A stretch of 21,359 nt of DNA from Planctomycetaceae bacterium (GCA_003445035.1 DLVV01000242.1:697-22055); one strand, 5' to 3'; shown: positions 1 through 7,774, counted from the stretch's first letter. Notes: generated by a model from the sequence alone, not told the origin. A program made the numbers and translations.

Positions 1-867
1 GCCCAGGAACGGCGTGTGCACCACCCGTTCCGGTGTCCGCGTGGTCAACCGCAAAATCCCATCACCGAAAAACTGCACGCTGCGAATCACCGGAAGTGGA
101 ACATCCACATGAGCCTTCCCGGCGGTGGCCGCTCCGACCGTCTCGATCCCGGGGAACTCCAGCCCGATCAACCGGTTCTCGCCGGAGATCGGCCGGGTCG
201 CCGTCAACCGCGACCCGTCAGAAAACGCGATTCGAACATGACGGGTCGGCCGTCGGACCATCACCTGCAGATCAGGATTCACCAGCAACGTCGCCACCGA
301 CTGTCTCGCCACCCGGCGAGTCCCGACGGCAGTTGTCAGCTCGACCATTTCGGCACCGACACTCTTCAATTCACCCACCAGGCGATCACCGCCCCGCAAC
401 AACAACTCGTCGGCCGACCGCCCACCACGATCGATGTCCGGCCTGCGACCGATCCGCGCGGCCGTTCGTGGCGAGAACAGCACGGCCCGAACATGCTCGA
501 GCGGAACTCGGAACACGGTGGGCGGAGCGAGAACGTCCCAGCGAGCCACCACGTACTCCAGGTCGATCGTCTGCACCCGACATCTCAGGCGATCGCCACC
601 GACCAACAACACTTCGTCGGTTCCGGGTCGCCGCCCGCCCACCTTTTTTCGTGTGCTCACGAACCGATCCCATCTCACGATCCGTTCAACCGGGACCCTG
701 CGACGATCCACCAGTACCACGTCGCGACGGAACTCGACGAGACGGCCCTCGATCGACTCACCATCAATCAACTCGAATTGGTCACGAGATTCCGACTGAT
801 CGTCTGCGACCAGGGCCAACGGGATAGCCAGCAGACCGACGGAGATCATCCAGGCCGACGCGTGCAT
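1..867 (-). CDS. secreted protein, probable NPCBM-domain protein, 3' end cut by window edge
   Basis: The reading frame is open from an ATG at 867 to the left edge (289 codons visible, no stop). An AGGTGAGAGG ribosome-binding stretch sits just before the start. Residues 1-21 look like a signal peptide ending ...ALVA before DDQ, so the product is probably exported. The body is beta-rich, with repeated short motifs such as LLVGGDRL and LLLRGGDRLVGEL that resemble repeated small barrel-like units. The last visible residues (RTPERVVHTPFLG) resemble the linker that precedes an NPCBM carbohydrate-binding domain in planctomycete secreted proteins, so I infer that such a domain lies beyond the edge; this is not seen. 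It begins 28 bp after the stop of the upstream cyclase-repeat gene and is the last visible member of the five-gene run. Exact function is unknown. Confidence 0.75.
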   Translation of the reverse strand, partial: MHASAWMISVGLLAIPLALVADDQSESRDQFELIDGESIEGRLVEFRRDVVLVDRRRVPVERIVRWDRFVSTRKKVGGRRPGTDEVLLVGGDRLRCRVQTIDLEYVVARWDVLAPPTVFRVPLEHVRAVLFSPRTAARIGRRPDIDRGGRSADELLLRGGDRLVGELKSVGAEMVELTTAVGTRRVARQSVATLLVNPDLQVMVRRPTRHVRIAFSDGSRLTATRPISGENRLIGLEFPGIETVGAATAGKAHVDVPLPVIRSVQFFGDGILRLTTRTPERVVHTPFLG

Positions 868-895
868 CCTCTCACCTCGTGCCCCGCCTCTCACG

Positions 896-1933
896 TCACC
901 GCTGGAAGATCGGCAGGTAGTTGTTGGGAGCCTGCAGGATCAGCAGCGCCATTGCTGTTCCGTAATGGTCACAGGTTCGGTTTCGCCAGCCGCCACCGGC
1001 CTGCTGGATCGCGACCAGGTGATCGCGGATCGCCGGATACCACTTCGACCAGGTCTCGCCGCCGGCCTGCCAGGCGGCCTGAACGGCGTAGTAATGTCCG
1101 TAGAGAAAATGATCCGAAATCCGCGAGATGTTCTCGGTTGTCGCCACGAATCGCGACAGGAAAACCAGGCCCCGCTCGACCTCCGGTCCCTCGTAAATGC
1201 CCGCGCTGGAAAGCGCCACCAGCCCGGCCGCCGATACCGGGAACAGGCTCTCGCGACGCGACGGCATGTACCGGAAGCCCCCGTCAGCGTTTTGGCACCG
1301 CCGGACAAACTCGGTGCACTTCTCGATCGTCGCCCGCGGAACCGCGATCCCGGCGTTTCGCGCGGCCCGCAGTGCCATCACCTGGCAAACCGTCACCGAA
1401 AGGTCCGCGTATTCGCCGCGACGTGGCTCGTACCGCCAGCCTCCCTCGTCATTCTGGACTCCAACGATCAGGTCAACCGATCGGCTCAGCACCTCTCGCA
1501 AACGAACCCGAACCCGGGGCCGCGTCTCCATTCCGTGCACCTCGGCCAGGAACAGCGTGGCGAAACCATGGCCGTACATCGGCCCGTGCGACACGTGGGG
1601 TTCGTTGACGATGTAGCCGCCGGGCCGGGCCGACTCGATCAACATGTCGACGATCCGGCTGACCTGGCCGCCGTAGCGACCTCGACCGGGAGTGTGGCCA
1701 CCGGCCAACAGGGCCAGTCCCGACAGCGACGTGACTGCGACGTTGTGGGAAAACTGTTTCCCGGTGCCGAACGACCCGTCGGAATGCTGTCGCGAGGCGA
1801 GAAAAGCCAGGCCCGAACCGATGGCCCGGTCGGCCTCGGGCGTCACCATCCCCCGCGTGACAGCCGGTGGACGGGGCTGCGACTGGGCCTGGACGCCGCT
1901 GCCGGAGCCCAGCGTGCAGGCCAGGACCAGCAC
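896..1933 (-). CDS. secreted prenyltransferase/squalene oxidase repeat protein
   Basis: The protein contains at least four cyclase-type repeats of the form Q-x-x-D/A-G-G/S-F/W: QHSDGSFG, QNDEGGWRYEP, QNADGGFRYMP and QQAGGGWRNR. The C-terminal DHYGTAMALLILQ matches the last helix pair of squalene/terpene-cyclase-like alpha-alpha toroids. The N-terminus is hydrophobic and ends GVQAQS, a likely signal peptide, so it probably acts outside the cytoplasm. I see no DxDD cyclase acid motif, so enzymatic cyclisation is not supported; a binding or scaffold role is possible. The start is uncertain: GTG at 1933 is the only canonical start near the signal peptide, while CTG at 1942 overlaps the lipoprotein stop as CTGA and has AGGTGG seven bases upstream. 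The frame stays open to 2416, but that extension overlaps the lipoprotein gene and looks artefactual. Confidence 0.8.
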   Translation of the reverse strand: MLVLACTLGSGSGVQAQSQPRPPAVTRGMVTPEADRAIGSGLAFLASRQHSDGSFGTGKQFSHNVAVTSLSGLALLAGGHTPGRGRYGGQVSRIVDMLIESARPGGYIVNEPHVSHGPMYGHGFATLFLAEVHGMETRPRVRVRLREVLSRSVDLIVGVQNDEGGWRYEPRRGEYADLSVTVCQVMALRAARNAGIAVPRATIEKCTEFVRRCQNADGGFRYMPSRRESLFPVSAAGLVALSSAGIYEGPEVERGLVFLSRFVATTENISRISDHFLYGHYYAVQAAWQAGGETWSKWYPAIRDHLVAIQQAGGGWRNRTCDHYGTAMALLILQAPNNYLPIFQR

Positions 1934-1938
1934 CGCGA

Positions 1939-2292
1939 TCAGTCGGGAACCACCTGGGGCAGCAACGGCTGGGGACTCGACCCCGGAGCAACGTTCGGCC
2001 AGGACGGCAGCCAGAAGGCACGGGGCCGCGTGCCGCCATGAGCAGCCCGCTGCTCCATCGCCCGCCGGGCTTCGGTTCGCGGTTGTGTCATTCCCGGCGG
2101 CCGGGGACCTCCCACCGGACCCAACTCGGCGCTGGGAAACGGATCGTGGAACTCGAAACTGTGACGCTCGGCCTTGGGATGCCGAGGCCTCGGCTGAGGC
2201 ATGCGGGTGTTCTGGTTGACCAGGCAACCGGAGAGCAACAGCGAACCCAGCACCAGCAATCGGCTCGGCCACTCGATCACGCGTCGTCGCAT
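1939..2292 (-). CDS. small proline-rich lipoprotein
   Basis: This 117-residue protein starts MRRRVIEW, followed by a hydrophobic stretch and the lipobox LLSGC, with Cys23 as the expected lipidated residue. It should therefore be exported and anchored in a membrane. The rest is rich in Pro, Arg and His, with no recognised domain and probably little fold. The ATG at 2292 was chosen over an upstream in-frame GTG at 2319 because GGAGG lies five bases before it and because it places the arginines right at the signal-peptide N-region. It overlaps or abuts the cyclase-repeat gene downstream, which suggests translational coupling. Small lipoproteins of this kind are commonly annotated only as hypothetical; no function is proposed. 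Confidence 0.7.
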   Translation of the reverse strand: MRRRVIEWPSRLLVLGSLLLSGCLVNQNTRMPQPRPRHPKAERHSFEFHDPFPSAELGPVGGPRPPGMTQPRTEARRAMEQRAAHGGTRPRAFWLPSWPNVAPGSSPQPLLPQVVPD

Positions 2293-2297
2293 CCCGC

Positions 2298-2302
2298 CCT
2301 CC
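2298..2302 (-). promoter_or_regulatory. Shine-Dalgarno GGAGG deciding the lipoprotein start
   Basis: GGAGG on the minus strand sits five bases before the ATG at 2292. It supports that ATG over the in-frame GTG at 2319. Confidence 0.7.
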
Positions 2303-2382
2303 AGCACCGTCACGTCCACAACCGGCTGGTCGCGCGGGATTGTAGTGCGGTGGCCGAAACGGGCCTAGACGACTTGACCCCG

Positions 2383-3675
2383 TCACGGTGACGTCCCCGG
2401 GGCTCCCTTCAAACAAACCAGGTGGCGAGTGGTCCTCAGGAAGAATCGATCCTGCGAGATCGCCGGCGACGCGAAGACACTCTCGCCGATCGCGTTCCTG
2501 GCCAGTTCCTCGTAACGGTCACCGCCCCCACGGATCACCAGCGTCACTCCCGATTCGTTGACCCAGTAGATCCGGTCACCGGCGGCCACCGGCGAGGCGG
2601 TAAAACCGCCGCCAAACCGCTTCTGCCACACCTGCTTGCCAGTCTCGGTGTCCAGGCAGGTCGCGATTCCGCTGTCGGTCACCAGGTAGTACCTCTTGCC
2701 GACGACGATTGCCGAGGGCACAAACGGCGACCCGCGGGGGTTCTTCCATTCGACGTGGGTCTTGGTCACGTCGCCTGACCCGCCCGGACGAATCCGCATC
2801 GACGGGCCACTCGGGCCGCTGACCACGTACAACCTGCCGTTGATGAACAGTGGCGTCGGGATGCATTCGCGACGCATCTCGCCGGCCGTCCACAACGCGC
2901 GGCCCGTTCCGGGATCGAACGACTCGACCCGCTGAGATCCGCAGACGATGAATTCGTGACGACCGCCCTTCAGTCGGATCAACTGCGGTGAACTCCACGA
3001 CAACCAGCGACCCGGACGATCAACCTTCCAGCGGTTGGACCCGGTCTTGCGGTCCAGGGCCACCAGGTAGCTGTCACCGTAGTGGTCCACCTGCAGCAGG
3101 ATCGTATCCCGGTACAGCAACGGTGAACTCGATGTCGCAAACCGGTTCTCGATCACGCCGTATTCTCCCGAGAGTGACCGGTGCCAGGCCAGTTGGCCGC
3201 TGTTCGACTCGAGACAGAACACGTCGCCGGTACCGAAAAAGGCCCAGACATGCCGGCCGTCGGTCACCGGTGACGGGCTCGCCATGCTGCTCTTGTTCCC
3301 GTGGAACCTCGTCGGTGCCGTACCCCACAGCCGCTGGTGCCAGCGGATCCGGCCGGTGTCACGTGCGAGACAGATCACGTGCAGGTTGGCCAGGTTCTTG
3401 CCATCCGAGGCGGTCACGAACACCTTGTCGTCGAAGATGATCGGGTTGGAGATCCCCGATCCGGGCAGGGGTGTCTTCCAGGCGACGTTGGCATCGGCCG
3501 ACCAGTTCAACGGCACGCCGGTGTCACGGCTGACTCCGTTACGGTCCGGACCCCGCCATCCCGGCCAGTTCTCGGCACACGACTCCTCACAGGTGACCGC
3601 CACGATGGTCGCGGCCAGCACCAGGGCCCGGCCGACCATCCCATTCCATGACCGCTTCATGCTCGTGTTCCTCAT
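2383..3675 (-). CDS. secreted PQQ-binding-like beta-propeller repeat protein (BamB/quinoprotein-like)
   Basis: The 430-residue product has an N-terminal signal region (to about residue 34, ...ESCAE), followed by WPGWRGPDRNGVS at 37-49, a motif that opens many planctomycete outer-membrane PQQ-like proteins. Propeller blades can be followed by repeated strand pairs: VICLARDTGRIRWHQ, VFCLESNSGQLAWHR, LVALDRKTGSNRWK, VESFDPGTGRALWT and ATCLDTETGKQVWQ. These are the classic A-x-D-x-x-T-G-x-x-x-W blade ends. No dehydrogenase active-site signature was recognised, so it may be a scaffold rather than an enzyme. The ATG overlaps the stop of the upstream gene by four bases (ATGA), and GAGGGAG lies eight bases upstream, both favouring this start. 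MKRSW, five codons in, is an alternative start. Confidence 0.9.
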   Translation of the reverse strand: MRNTSMKRSWNGMVGRALVLAATIVAVTCEESCAENWPGWRGPDRNGVSRDTGVPLNWSADANVAWKTPLPGSGISNPIIFDDKVFVTASDGKNLANLHVICLARDTGRIRWHQRLWGTAPTRFHGNKSSMASPSPVTDGRHVWAFFGTGDVFCLESNSGQLAWHRSLSGEYGVIENRFATSSSPLLYRDTILLQVDHYGDSYLVALDRKTGSNRWKVDRPGRWLSWSSPQLIRLKGGRHEFIVCGSQRVESFDPGTGRALWTAGEMRRECIPTPLFINGRLYVVSGPSGPSMRIRPGGSGDVTKTHVEWKNPRGSPFVPSAIVVGKRYYLVTDSGIATCLDTETGKQVWQKRFGGGFTASPVAAGDRIYWVNESGVTLVIRGGGDRYEELARNAIGESVFASPAISQDRFFLRTTRHLVCLKGAPGTSP

Positions 3676-4880
3676 CGACCCGACTCCCTCGAAACCGCGG
3701 CGTTCTTCCTGGCAATCTCCGGCAACCCGCTGGTCACACCCACGCCGCCACCGGCGGCGTCACAGAAACGCAACTGCAGCGACCAGTTGTTGGGCACCGC
3801 GGGGTTCTTGTGTTGCGGTCCCTGGCAGACCTTCACCAGCATCCGGTTGCGGCCCTTCTTCAGCGTCACGGAGGCGCGGAACCGATCCAGTCGCGTGCCG
3901 TTGAGCCACTGGAGCCGACGGAGGACCTGCTTGCCGTTGAGCCAGATGGTGATGTTGTCGTCGGCCCCACAGCGAATCTGCACCGACTGTTTGCGGGGCG
4001 AGATCACCTCGGTGTAGGCGTACCCGACCGCCTCTTTCACGGCGGCAATCGCCGCGTTGAGATTCGACTGGCCGAAACGGTCACCCGATTGGTGTCGCCC
4101 CCACTTGATGCGTCCGCCACCTTTTCCGGCATAGGTCGCCGCCAGGTCGACGGCGGTTTTGACCTGTTTTTCCGGCGGCAACACCAACTCGAACCCGGTG
4201 GTACCGGGCGCATCAAACGGGCCCAGCAAGAACCAGTTGGTGACAAAGCCCATGTGGGTCACAACGCTGACCTCCTGGCCAACCGCCTTGAGCCTGTCAG
4301 CGGCGGTGCCGATCTGACCCGAGTTCCGTGCTGCCTGGAACGCCTTGCGGTACTCGCCGGAGGCCTCCCGGGTTCGCCCGGCCTTCCTGGCCCGGTCACC
4401 TCGGGCCAGGGCGGCGGCGACCGCGTCGTCCCGGAATTCAGGATCCGCCATCAGCCCGGGGATCAGCGAGTCCGTGGTGCCCGGTTCGAGCCGCTCGACC
4501 AGATCCAGCACCAGCCGCCGGACACGGCCGTGCCGCTTCGGGTTGGTGACGTAGGTCTTGAGCAACGAGACGGGGAAGTCGGGAACCGGATCCCGGGCGA
4601 GTTCCCGTCGGGTGATCTGCTCGTAGACGGTCCGGTACCAGTTGGCCGCCACGATATTGTCGGTGTCCATCGCCTCCAGCAACCGGGGCAGCAACTCCAG
4701 GCCGTTGCGAGCCAGCCGATCGGTGGCCTTTCGAGCTGCAACCGAACCGCGACCACCTGGGCCGGTCCGGGCGACCGTGGCCAGGTCGTCAGTGATCTCC
4801 TCGGCCCACACCGCCGGGCCAAGACGTCCGACCGTCAAACCGACGACCAGCCACAACACCAGAACTCGTGTCCATGACAT
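3672..4880 (-). CDS. secreted protein with helical N-terminal part and C-terminal PA14-like beta-sandwich
   Basis: The 402-residue product has a signal peptide (MSWTRVLVLWLVVGLTVG to about A26). Residues 30-200 are mostly helical, with spacing reminiscent of HEAT/TPR-like repeats. From about 216 (NWFLLGPF) to 375 the pattern fits the beta-sandwich found in many planctomycete exported proteins: WFLLGPF, then DDNITIWLNGKQV at 307-319, then GRNRMLVKVCQ at 343-353 and NWSLQLRFCD. In known relatives this module resembles PA14 or carbohydrate-binding folds; ligand binding here is inference. The ATG at 4880 is preferred over the upstream GTG at 4907 because GGAGGTG precedes it by five bases. It is the first gene of the run, and its stop overlaps the propeller gene by four bases. 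Confidence 0.8.
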   Translation of the reverse strand: MSWTRVLVLWLVVGLTVGRLGPAVWAEEITDDLATVARTGPGGRGSVAARKATDRLARNGLELLPRLLEAMDTDNIVAANWYRTVYEQITRRELARDPVPDFPVSLLKTYVTNPKRHGRVRRLVLDLVERLEPGTTDSLIPGLMADPEFRDDAVAAALARGDRARKAGRTREASGEYRKAFQAARNSGQIGTAADRLKAVGQEVSVVTHMGFVTNWFLLGPFDAPGTTGFELVLPPEKQVKTAVDLAATYAGKGGGRIKWGRHQSGDRFGQSNLNAAIAAVKEAVGYAYTEVISPRKQSVQIRCGADDNITIWLNGKQVLRRLQWLNGTRLDRFRASVTLKKGRNRMLVKVCQGPQHKNPAVPNNWSLQLRFCDAAGGGVGVTSGLPEIARKNAAVSRESGR

Positions 4881-4885
4881 CCAAA

Positions 4886-4892
4886 CACCTCC
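4886..4892 (-). promoter_or_regulatory. Shine-Dalgarno GGAGGTG deciding the start at 4880
   Basis: GGAGGTG on the minus strand lies five bases before the ATG at 4880. It lies inside the longer in-frame reading that would begin with GTG at 4907, so the shorter protein is the likely one. Confidence 0.75.
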
Positions 4893-5053
4893 GACTGTCG
4901 AGCTCACCGTGACCGGGTCTCACCGGCCACCTCTCACACCGCCTGATCCTAAACCGAGACGCTCGGACAGGGAAACCCGTGGGCCGCTGACTTCCCTTTC
5001 CCCGGAACCACCGGTAGCATCGCTGCCGAATTGCGTCCCCGGTAGGAAACGGG

Positions 5054-5905
5054 ATGACTCTCATGGCGACTCCCCGCGTGTGTGTGCTGCGTGCCCCCGG
5101 CACCAACTGCGACGTGGAAACCGCGCACGCCTTCTCCTCGTGTGGTGCCAACACCGATCGGGTGCACCTGTTCCGGGTGCTCGAGTCCCCCGGTCTGCTC
5201 GATGACTACCAGGTGCTGTGCGTCCCGGGCGGATTCAGCTACGGCGACGACATCGGTGCCGGGGTGATTTTTTCGAACCAGTTGCGGGGACAACTCTCGG
5301 AGGCCATCGGGCGGTTCCTGTCCGAAGACAAGCTGGCGCTGGGCATCTGCAACGGGTTCCAGGTGCTGTTGAAAGCGGGGGTTCTGCCCGGGGGTGCGGC
5401 GGCGTGGGCCACCGATCCCGAAAACCACTCGCCCGACGCCACCCTGACCTGGAACACCAACGGCAGGTACACCGCCCGCTGGGTCCGGCTCAAGATCGTC
5501 TCGACCAGCAACGTCTTCCTCCGGGGTCTCGATGAACTCGACCTGCCGATCGCTCATGCCGAGGGACGGCTGGTGCCCCGTGACCCGGACGTGTTGTCCG
5601 GCTGGTTCACCAACGATCAGGTCGGCCTGTGCTACCGGCATCGTCCGCACGACGGACAGGTCGCCGGCAATTCGGACGCCACGCCCGCCGCGAGTGACCC
5701 GTTGCTGCCGGAACCGCACAACCCCAACGGATCGACCGCCAACATCGCCGGGCTCGGTGACCCCAGCGGTCGCGTGCTCGGGCTGATGCCTCACCCCGAA
5801 CGCTTCCTCCACGCCACCCAGCACCCCCGCTGGACCAGGCTGGGGCTCTCCGGAGACGGAGACGGGCTGGCCATATTCCGCAACGCTGTCGAATATTTCG
5901 CCTGA
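5054..5905 (+). CDS. purQ: phosphoribosylformylglycinamidine synthase, glutaminase subunit PurQ
   Basis: PurQ is the class I glutamine amidotransferase subunit that hydrolyses glutamine and passes ammonia to PurL in step 4 of purine synthesis, in the cytoplasm. The start VCVLRAPGTNCDVETAHAF matches the family N-terminus. The oxyanion region is VPGGFSYGDDIGAG (57-70), the nucleophile is Cys99 in LGICNGFQ, and the His247/Glu249 pair lies in PHPERF. At 283 residues it is longer than the roughly 225-residue small PurQ; extra length lies around 195-225 (Pro/Asn-rich). It stands alone here: no purL or purS is adjacent. ATG at 5054 follows AGGAAACGGG; a second in-frame ATG at 5063 is possible. It converges with spoVG, eight bases apart. 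Confidence 0.95.
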   Translation: MTLMATPRVCVLRAPGTNCDVETAHAFSSCGANTDRVHLFRVLESPGLLDDYQVLCVPGGFSYGDDIGAGVIFSNQLRGQLSEAIGRFLSEDKLALGICNGFQVLLKAGVLPGGAAAWATDPENHSPDATLTWNTNGRYTARWVRLKIVSTSNVFLRGLDELDLPIAHAEGRLVPRDPDVLSGWFTNDQVGLCYRHRPHDGQVAGNSDATPAASDPLLPEPHNPNGSTANIAGLGDPSGRVLGLMPHPERFLHATQHPRWTRLGLSGDGDGLAIFRNAVEYFA

Positions 5906-5913
5906 GCAGTGCG

Positions 5914-6483
5914 CTACAACACCCCCGCCCCAAACTCGGGCGGATCCCCGTCGGCCGCTTCGGCCGCGGGAGTTTCCTGCGGGGCATGAGGTCCGGTCGG
6001 CGTTTCGGCAGCCGGTTCAATCCGTCCCGCGATCGCCGGCATGCCGTCGGCCAGCGTCGCGTAACGGTCCTCATCGTAATCGTCGTAGGTGCAGACGTAA
6101 CCGGCTTCGGTCGCCTTGATCTGCTCGTCCGCGTACGCTTCGACCACCCGGTTCTGGATCATCTCGCGGCAAGACGAGTTGATCGGGTGAGCGATGTCCG
6201 CGTAGAGCTTGGCGCGGCCGTCGTCTCCCTTGATGGCACGCTCGTCGCAGAGCTTCGCTCCGCACTGGTTGCAGAAGACACTCCGGAGGTGGTTCTTCAT
6301 GTTGCACTGCGGACACCGGTCGGTGAGCTTCCGCGAGGGCATGGCCACGAAGGCCCCCTTGGTTCCCTGAATGATCTTCAGGTCCCGGATGACAAAACAC
6401 TGATCAAAGGTGACCGAGCAGAACGCCAAGAGACGCTCGTGCGGATCGGCCATGAGTTTGATACGAACTTCCGTGATCTCCAC
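5914..6483 (-). CDS. spoVG: SpoVG-family regulator with inserted zinc ribbon
   Basis: The ends of the SpoVG core are clear: [11 protein letters not shown] at the start, [23 protein letters not shown] and AFVAMPSRK up to residue 52, then [17 protein letters not shown] from 94. SpoVG proteins are small nucleic-acid-binding regulators. Between the two halves sits CPQC at 57-60 and CNQC at 71-74, a four-cysteine zinc ribbon not found in the Bacillus protein, which goes directly from AMPSRK to the ADIAHPI segment with only a short linker. The C-terminal 40 residues are Pro/Ala/Glu-rich and look disordered. At 189 residues it is about twice the length of Bacillus SpoVG. The GTG start is supported by AAGGAGG six bases upstream. 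It follows ispE by 80 bp on the same strand. Confidence 0.93.
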   Translation of the reverse strand: MEITEVRIKLMADPHERLLAFCSVTFDQCFVIRDLKIIQGTKGAFVAMPSRKLTDRCPQCNMKNHLRSVFCNQCGAKLCDERAIKGDDGRAKLYADIAHPINSSCREMIQNRVVEAYADEQIKATEAGYVCTYDDYDEDRYATLADGMPAIAGRIEPAAETPTGPHAPQETPAAEAADGDPPEFGAGVL

Positions 6484-6489
6484 TGTTGT

Positions 6490-6496
6490 CCTCCTT
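6490..6496 (-). promoter_or_regulatory. strong Shine-Dalgarno AAGGAGG for spoVG GTG start
   Basis: AAGGAGG is the best match to the anti-Shine-Dalgarno sequence noted in this window. It lies six bases before the GTG at 6483 and confirms that non-ATG start, suggesting high translation. Confidence 0.8.
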
Positions 6497-6563
6497 GTCG
6501 CTACTCCTCAGCCTCCCCTCCGTCGGGTGGTCACTTGCCTGCTCATGTCGTGCCGAGCCGCAC

Positions 6564-7454
6564 TCACACTCCCGTCCGCACCGCCGTCGCCCACGGCACT
6601 CCCGTGCCGCACAACCGCCTGGAGATGCGACGGGCCAACCGGTCGCTGGAACACAGCCCGAAACAGGCCGTCCCACTGCCGGTCATCGCCGACGCCACCA
6701 CGGGCTGACGATCCAATCGAGTGATCAGGTCGGTGACCTCCGAATTCAGGGTTGTTGCAGTCTGTTGCAAAGAGTTGTGGAGAAACCTCGAAGCGGCGGC
6801 AAGCCGACCGTCGGCCAGCGAGTCAACCAGCGGCTGAGCCGACAAGGGACGAGAACTGACCCGGCAATGCCGGTAGACCTCGGCCGTCGACAATCCGCTG
6901 GCCGGACGCGAGACGACAACCGACAACTCCAACGGCCGTTCGACCGGATGAATCTCCTCGCCGCGGCCCCGACAGATCGCCGCCGGAACGCCTCGAACGA
7001 AAAAAGACACGTCGCTGCCCAAACGGGCAGCCAGCGTCAGCAGCTCCTCGGCCGTCAAGCCCAGCTCCCACAGCCGGTCGAGCGCCACCAAGGTGGCCGC
7101 AGCATCGGTCGATCCGCCCGCCAGACCCGCCGACACGGGGATCCGCTTCCACAGGTCAACCGTCACACCCCGAGAGGTGCCCGAATGCTCCTGCAAAAGC
7201 CGAGCCGCACGGACGACGAGATTGTCATCACCTGGAGGCACCGTCCCGCCGACGACACCCGGGCCATGACAACGCAGCCGAATCTCTGGTGTGGGTTCCT
7301 CCGTGAAACGCAGGGTGTCATGCAGCGAGATCGTGACCATGAGTGTTTCCAACTCATGAAACCCATCCTCTCGCTTGCCCAGGACTTCCAGGAACAAGTT
7401 CAGCTTGGCCGGGGCATCAACCCTCAGCGCTGCGCCGTCATGGCGAATCAGCAT
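6564..7454 (-). CDS. ispE: 4-diphosphocytidyl-2-C-methyl-D-erythritol kinase IspE
   Basis: IspE phosphorylates CDP-methylerythritol with ATP in the MEP route to isoprenoids, in the cytoplasm. The 296-residue protein has the GHMP-kinase landmarks: APAKLNLFLEV with the substrate lysine at 17, the ATP-binding loop PVSAGLAGGSTDAA at 106-119, the catalytic aspartate at 149 in LGSDVSFF, and the C-terminal MTGSGTACFG motif. Length is normal for the family. ATG at 7454 is preceded by GAGG four bases upstream. spoVG follows 80 bp downstream on the same strand, the relative order known from Bacillus (ispE-purR-yabJ-spoVG), here without the two genes between. Its product pathway may supply prenyl precursors, but no direct link to the prenyltransferase-like genes nearby is shown. 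Confidence 0.96.
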   Translation of the reverse strand: MLIRHDGAALRVDAPAKLNLFLEVLGKREDGFHELETLMVTISLHDTLRFTEEPTPEIRLRCHGPGVVGGTVPPGDDNLVVRAARLLQEHSGTSRGVTVDLWKRIPVSAGLAGGSTDAAATLVALDRLWELGLTAEELLTLAARLGSDVSFFVRGVPAAICRGRGEEIHPVERPLELSVVVSRPASGLSTAEVYRHCRVSSRPLSAQPLVDSLADGRLAAASRFLHNSLQQTATTLNSEVTDLITRLDRQPVVASAMTGSGTACFGLCSSDRLARRISRRLCGTGVPWATAVRTGV

Positions 7455-7774
7455 CGAGCCTCATGCCCCCATGCCACGCCTCACCTGCAACGACCAACCA
7501 GCCACGCGGTACAAAACCACAACGGCTCATCGATCGGAGTTGTCGTGAGCGTCAAAAGCGGTGTGGGAAACTCCGTTTTCTCCCGTTTTCTGCAAAACGT
7601 TCCGGTCCGCCTCCAGCGGACCATTCCTGCCGCAAAATCTACCCGGATCTCTCCAGCCGAGTCAACCCCCCGCATCCCCGGGGCCATTGACCGCACTCCG
7701 ACATCGGGTACAACCCAACCAGCTCCGGGCTTCTCTTCAGCAGCGACCAGTTCGTCCGTCTGCGAGACAACACA
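7455..7774. other. 320-bp divergent intergenic region
   Basis: No convincing gene lies between ispE and the radical SAM gene. The region holds two adjacent inverted repeats: CGTTTT/AAAACG at 7584-7599 (four-base loop) and GGTCCGC/GCGGACC at 7604-7622 (five-base loop). Neither is followed by a T-run on either strand, so they do not look like terminators. A candidate plus-strand promoter lies at 7686-7713. Confidence 0.6.
7686..7713 (+). promoter_or_regulatory. candidate sigma-70-like promoter for the radical SAM gene
   Basis: TTGACC at 7686-7691 and TACAAC at 7708-7713 are separated by 16 bases, and the start codon is 61 bases further on. The -35 box matches five of six consensus positions, the -10 box four of six. 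A similar TTGACC element drives the tRNA-Asp candidate promoter. Confidence 0.35.

Noticed and set aside
16..1608. 530-codon plus-strand open frame at the left edge
   Set aside because: Antisense to two minus-strand genes that have signal peptides and family repeats; its own translation is low-complexity Arg/Pro/His-rich.
2339..2344. TACAAT on the minus strand as an internal promoter for the lipoprotein gene
   Set aside because: No acceptable -35 box lies 16-18 bases upstream (best is TAGGCC); too weak to list as a feature.
2381..2393. CGTCACGGTGACG palindrome at the end of the propeller gene as a terminator
   Set aside because: The arms leave a one-base centre and no T-run follows on the minus strand, so it is not an intrinsic terminator.
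4949..5824. 291-codon minus-strand open frame
   Set aside because: Antisense to purQ, which has its complete catalytic triad.
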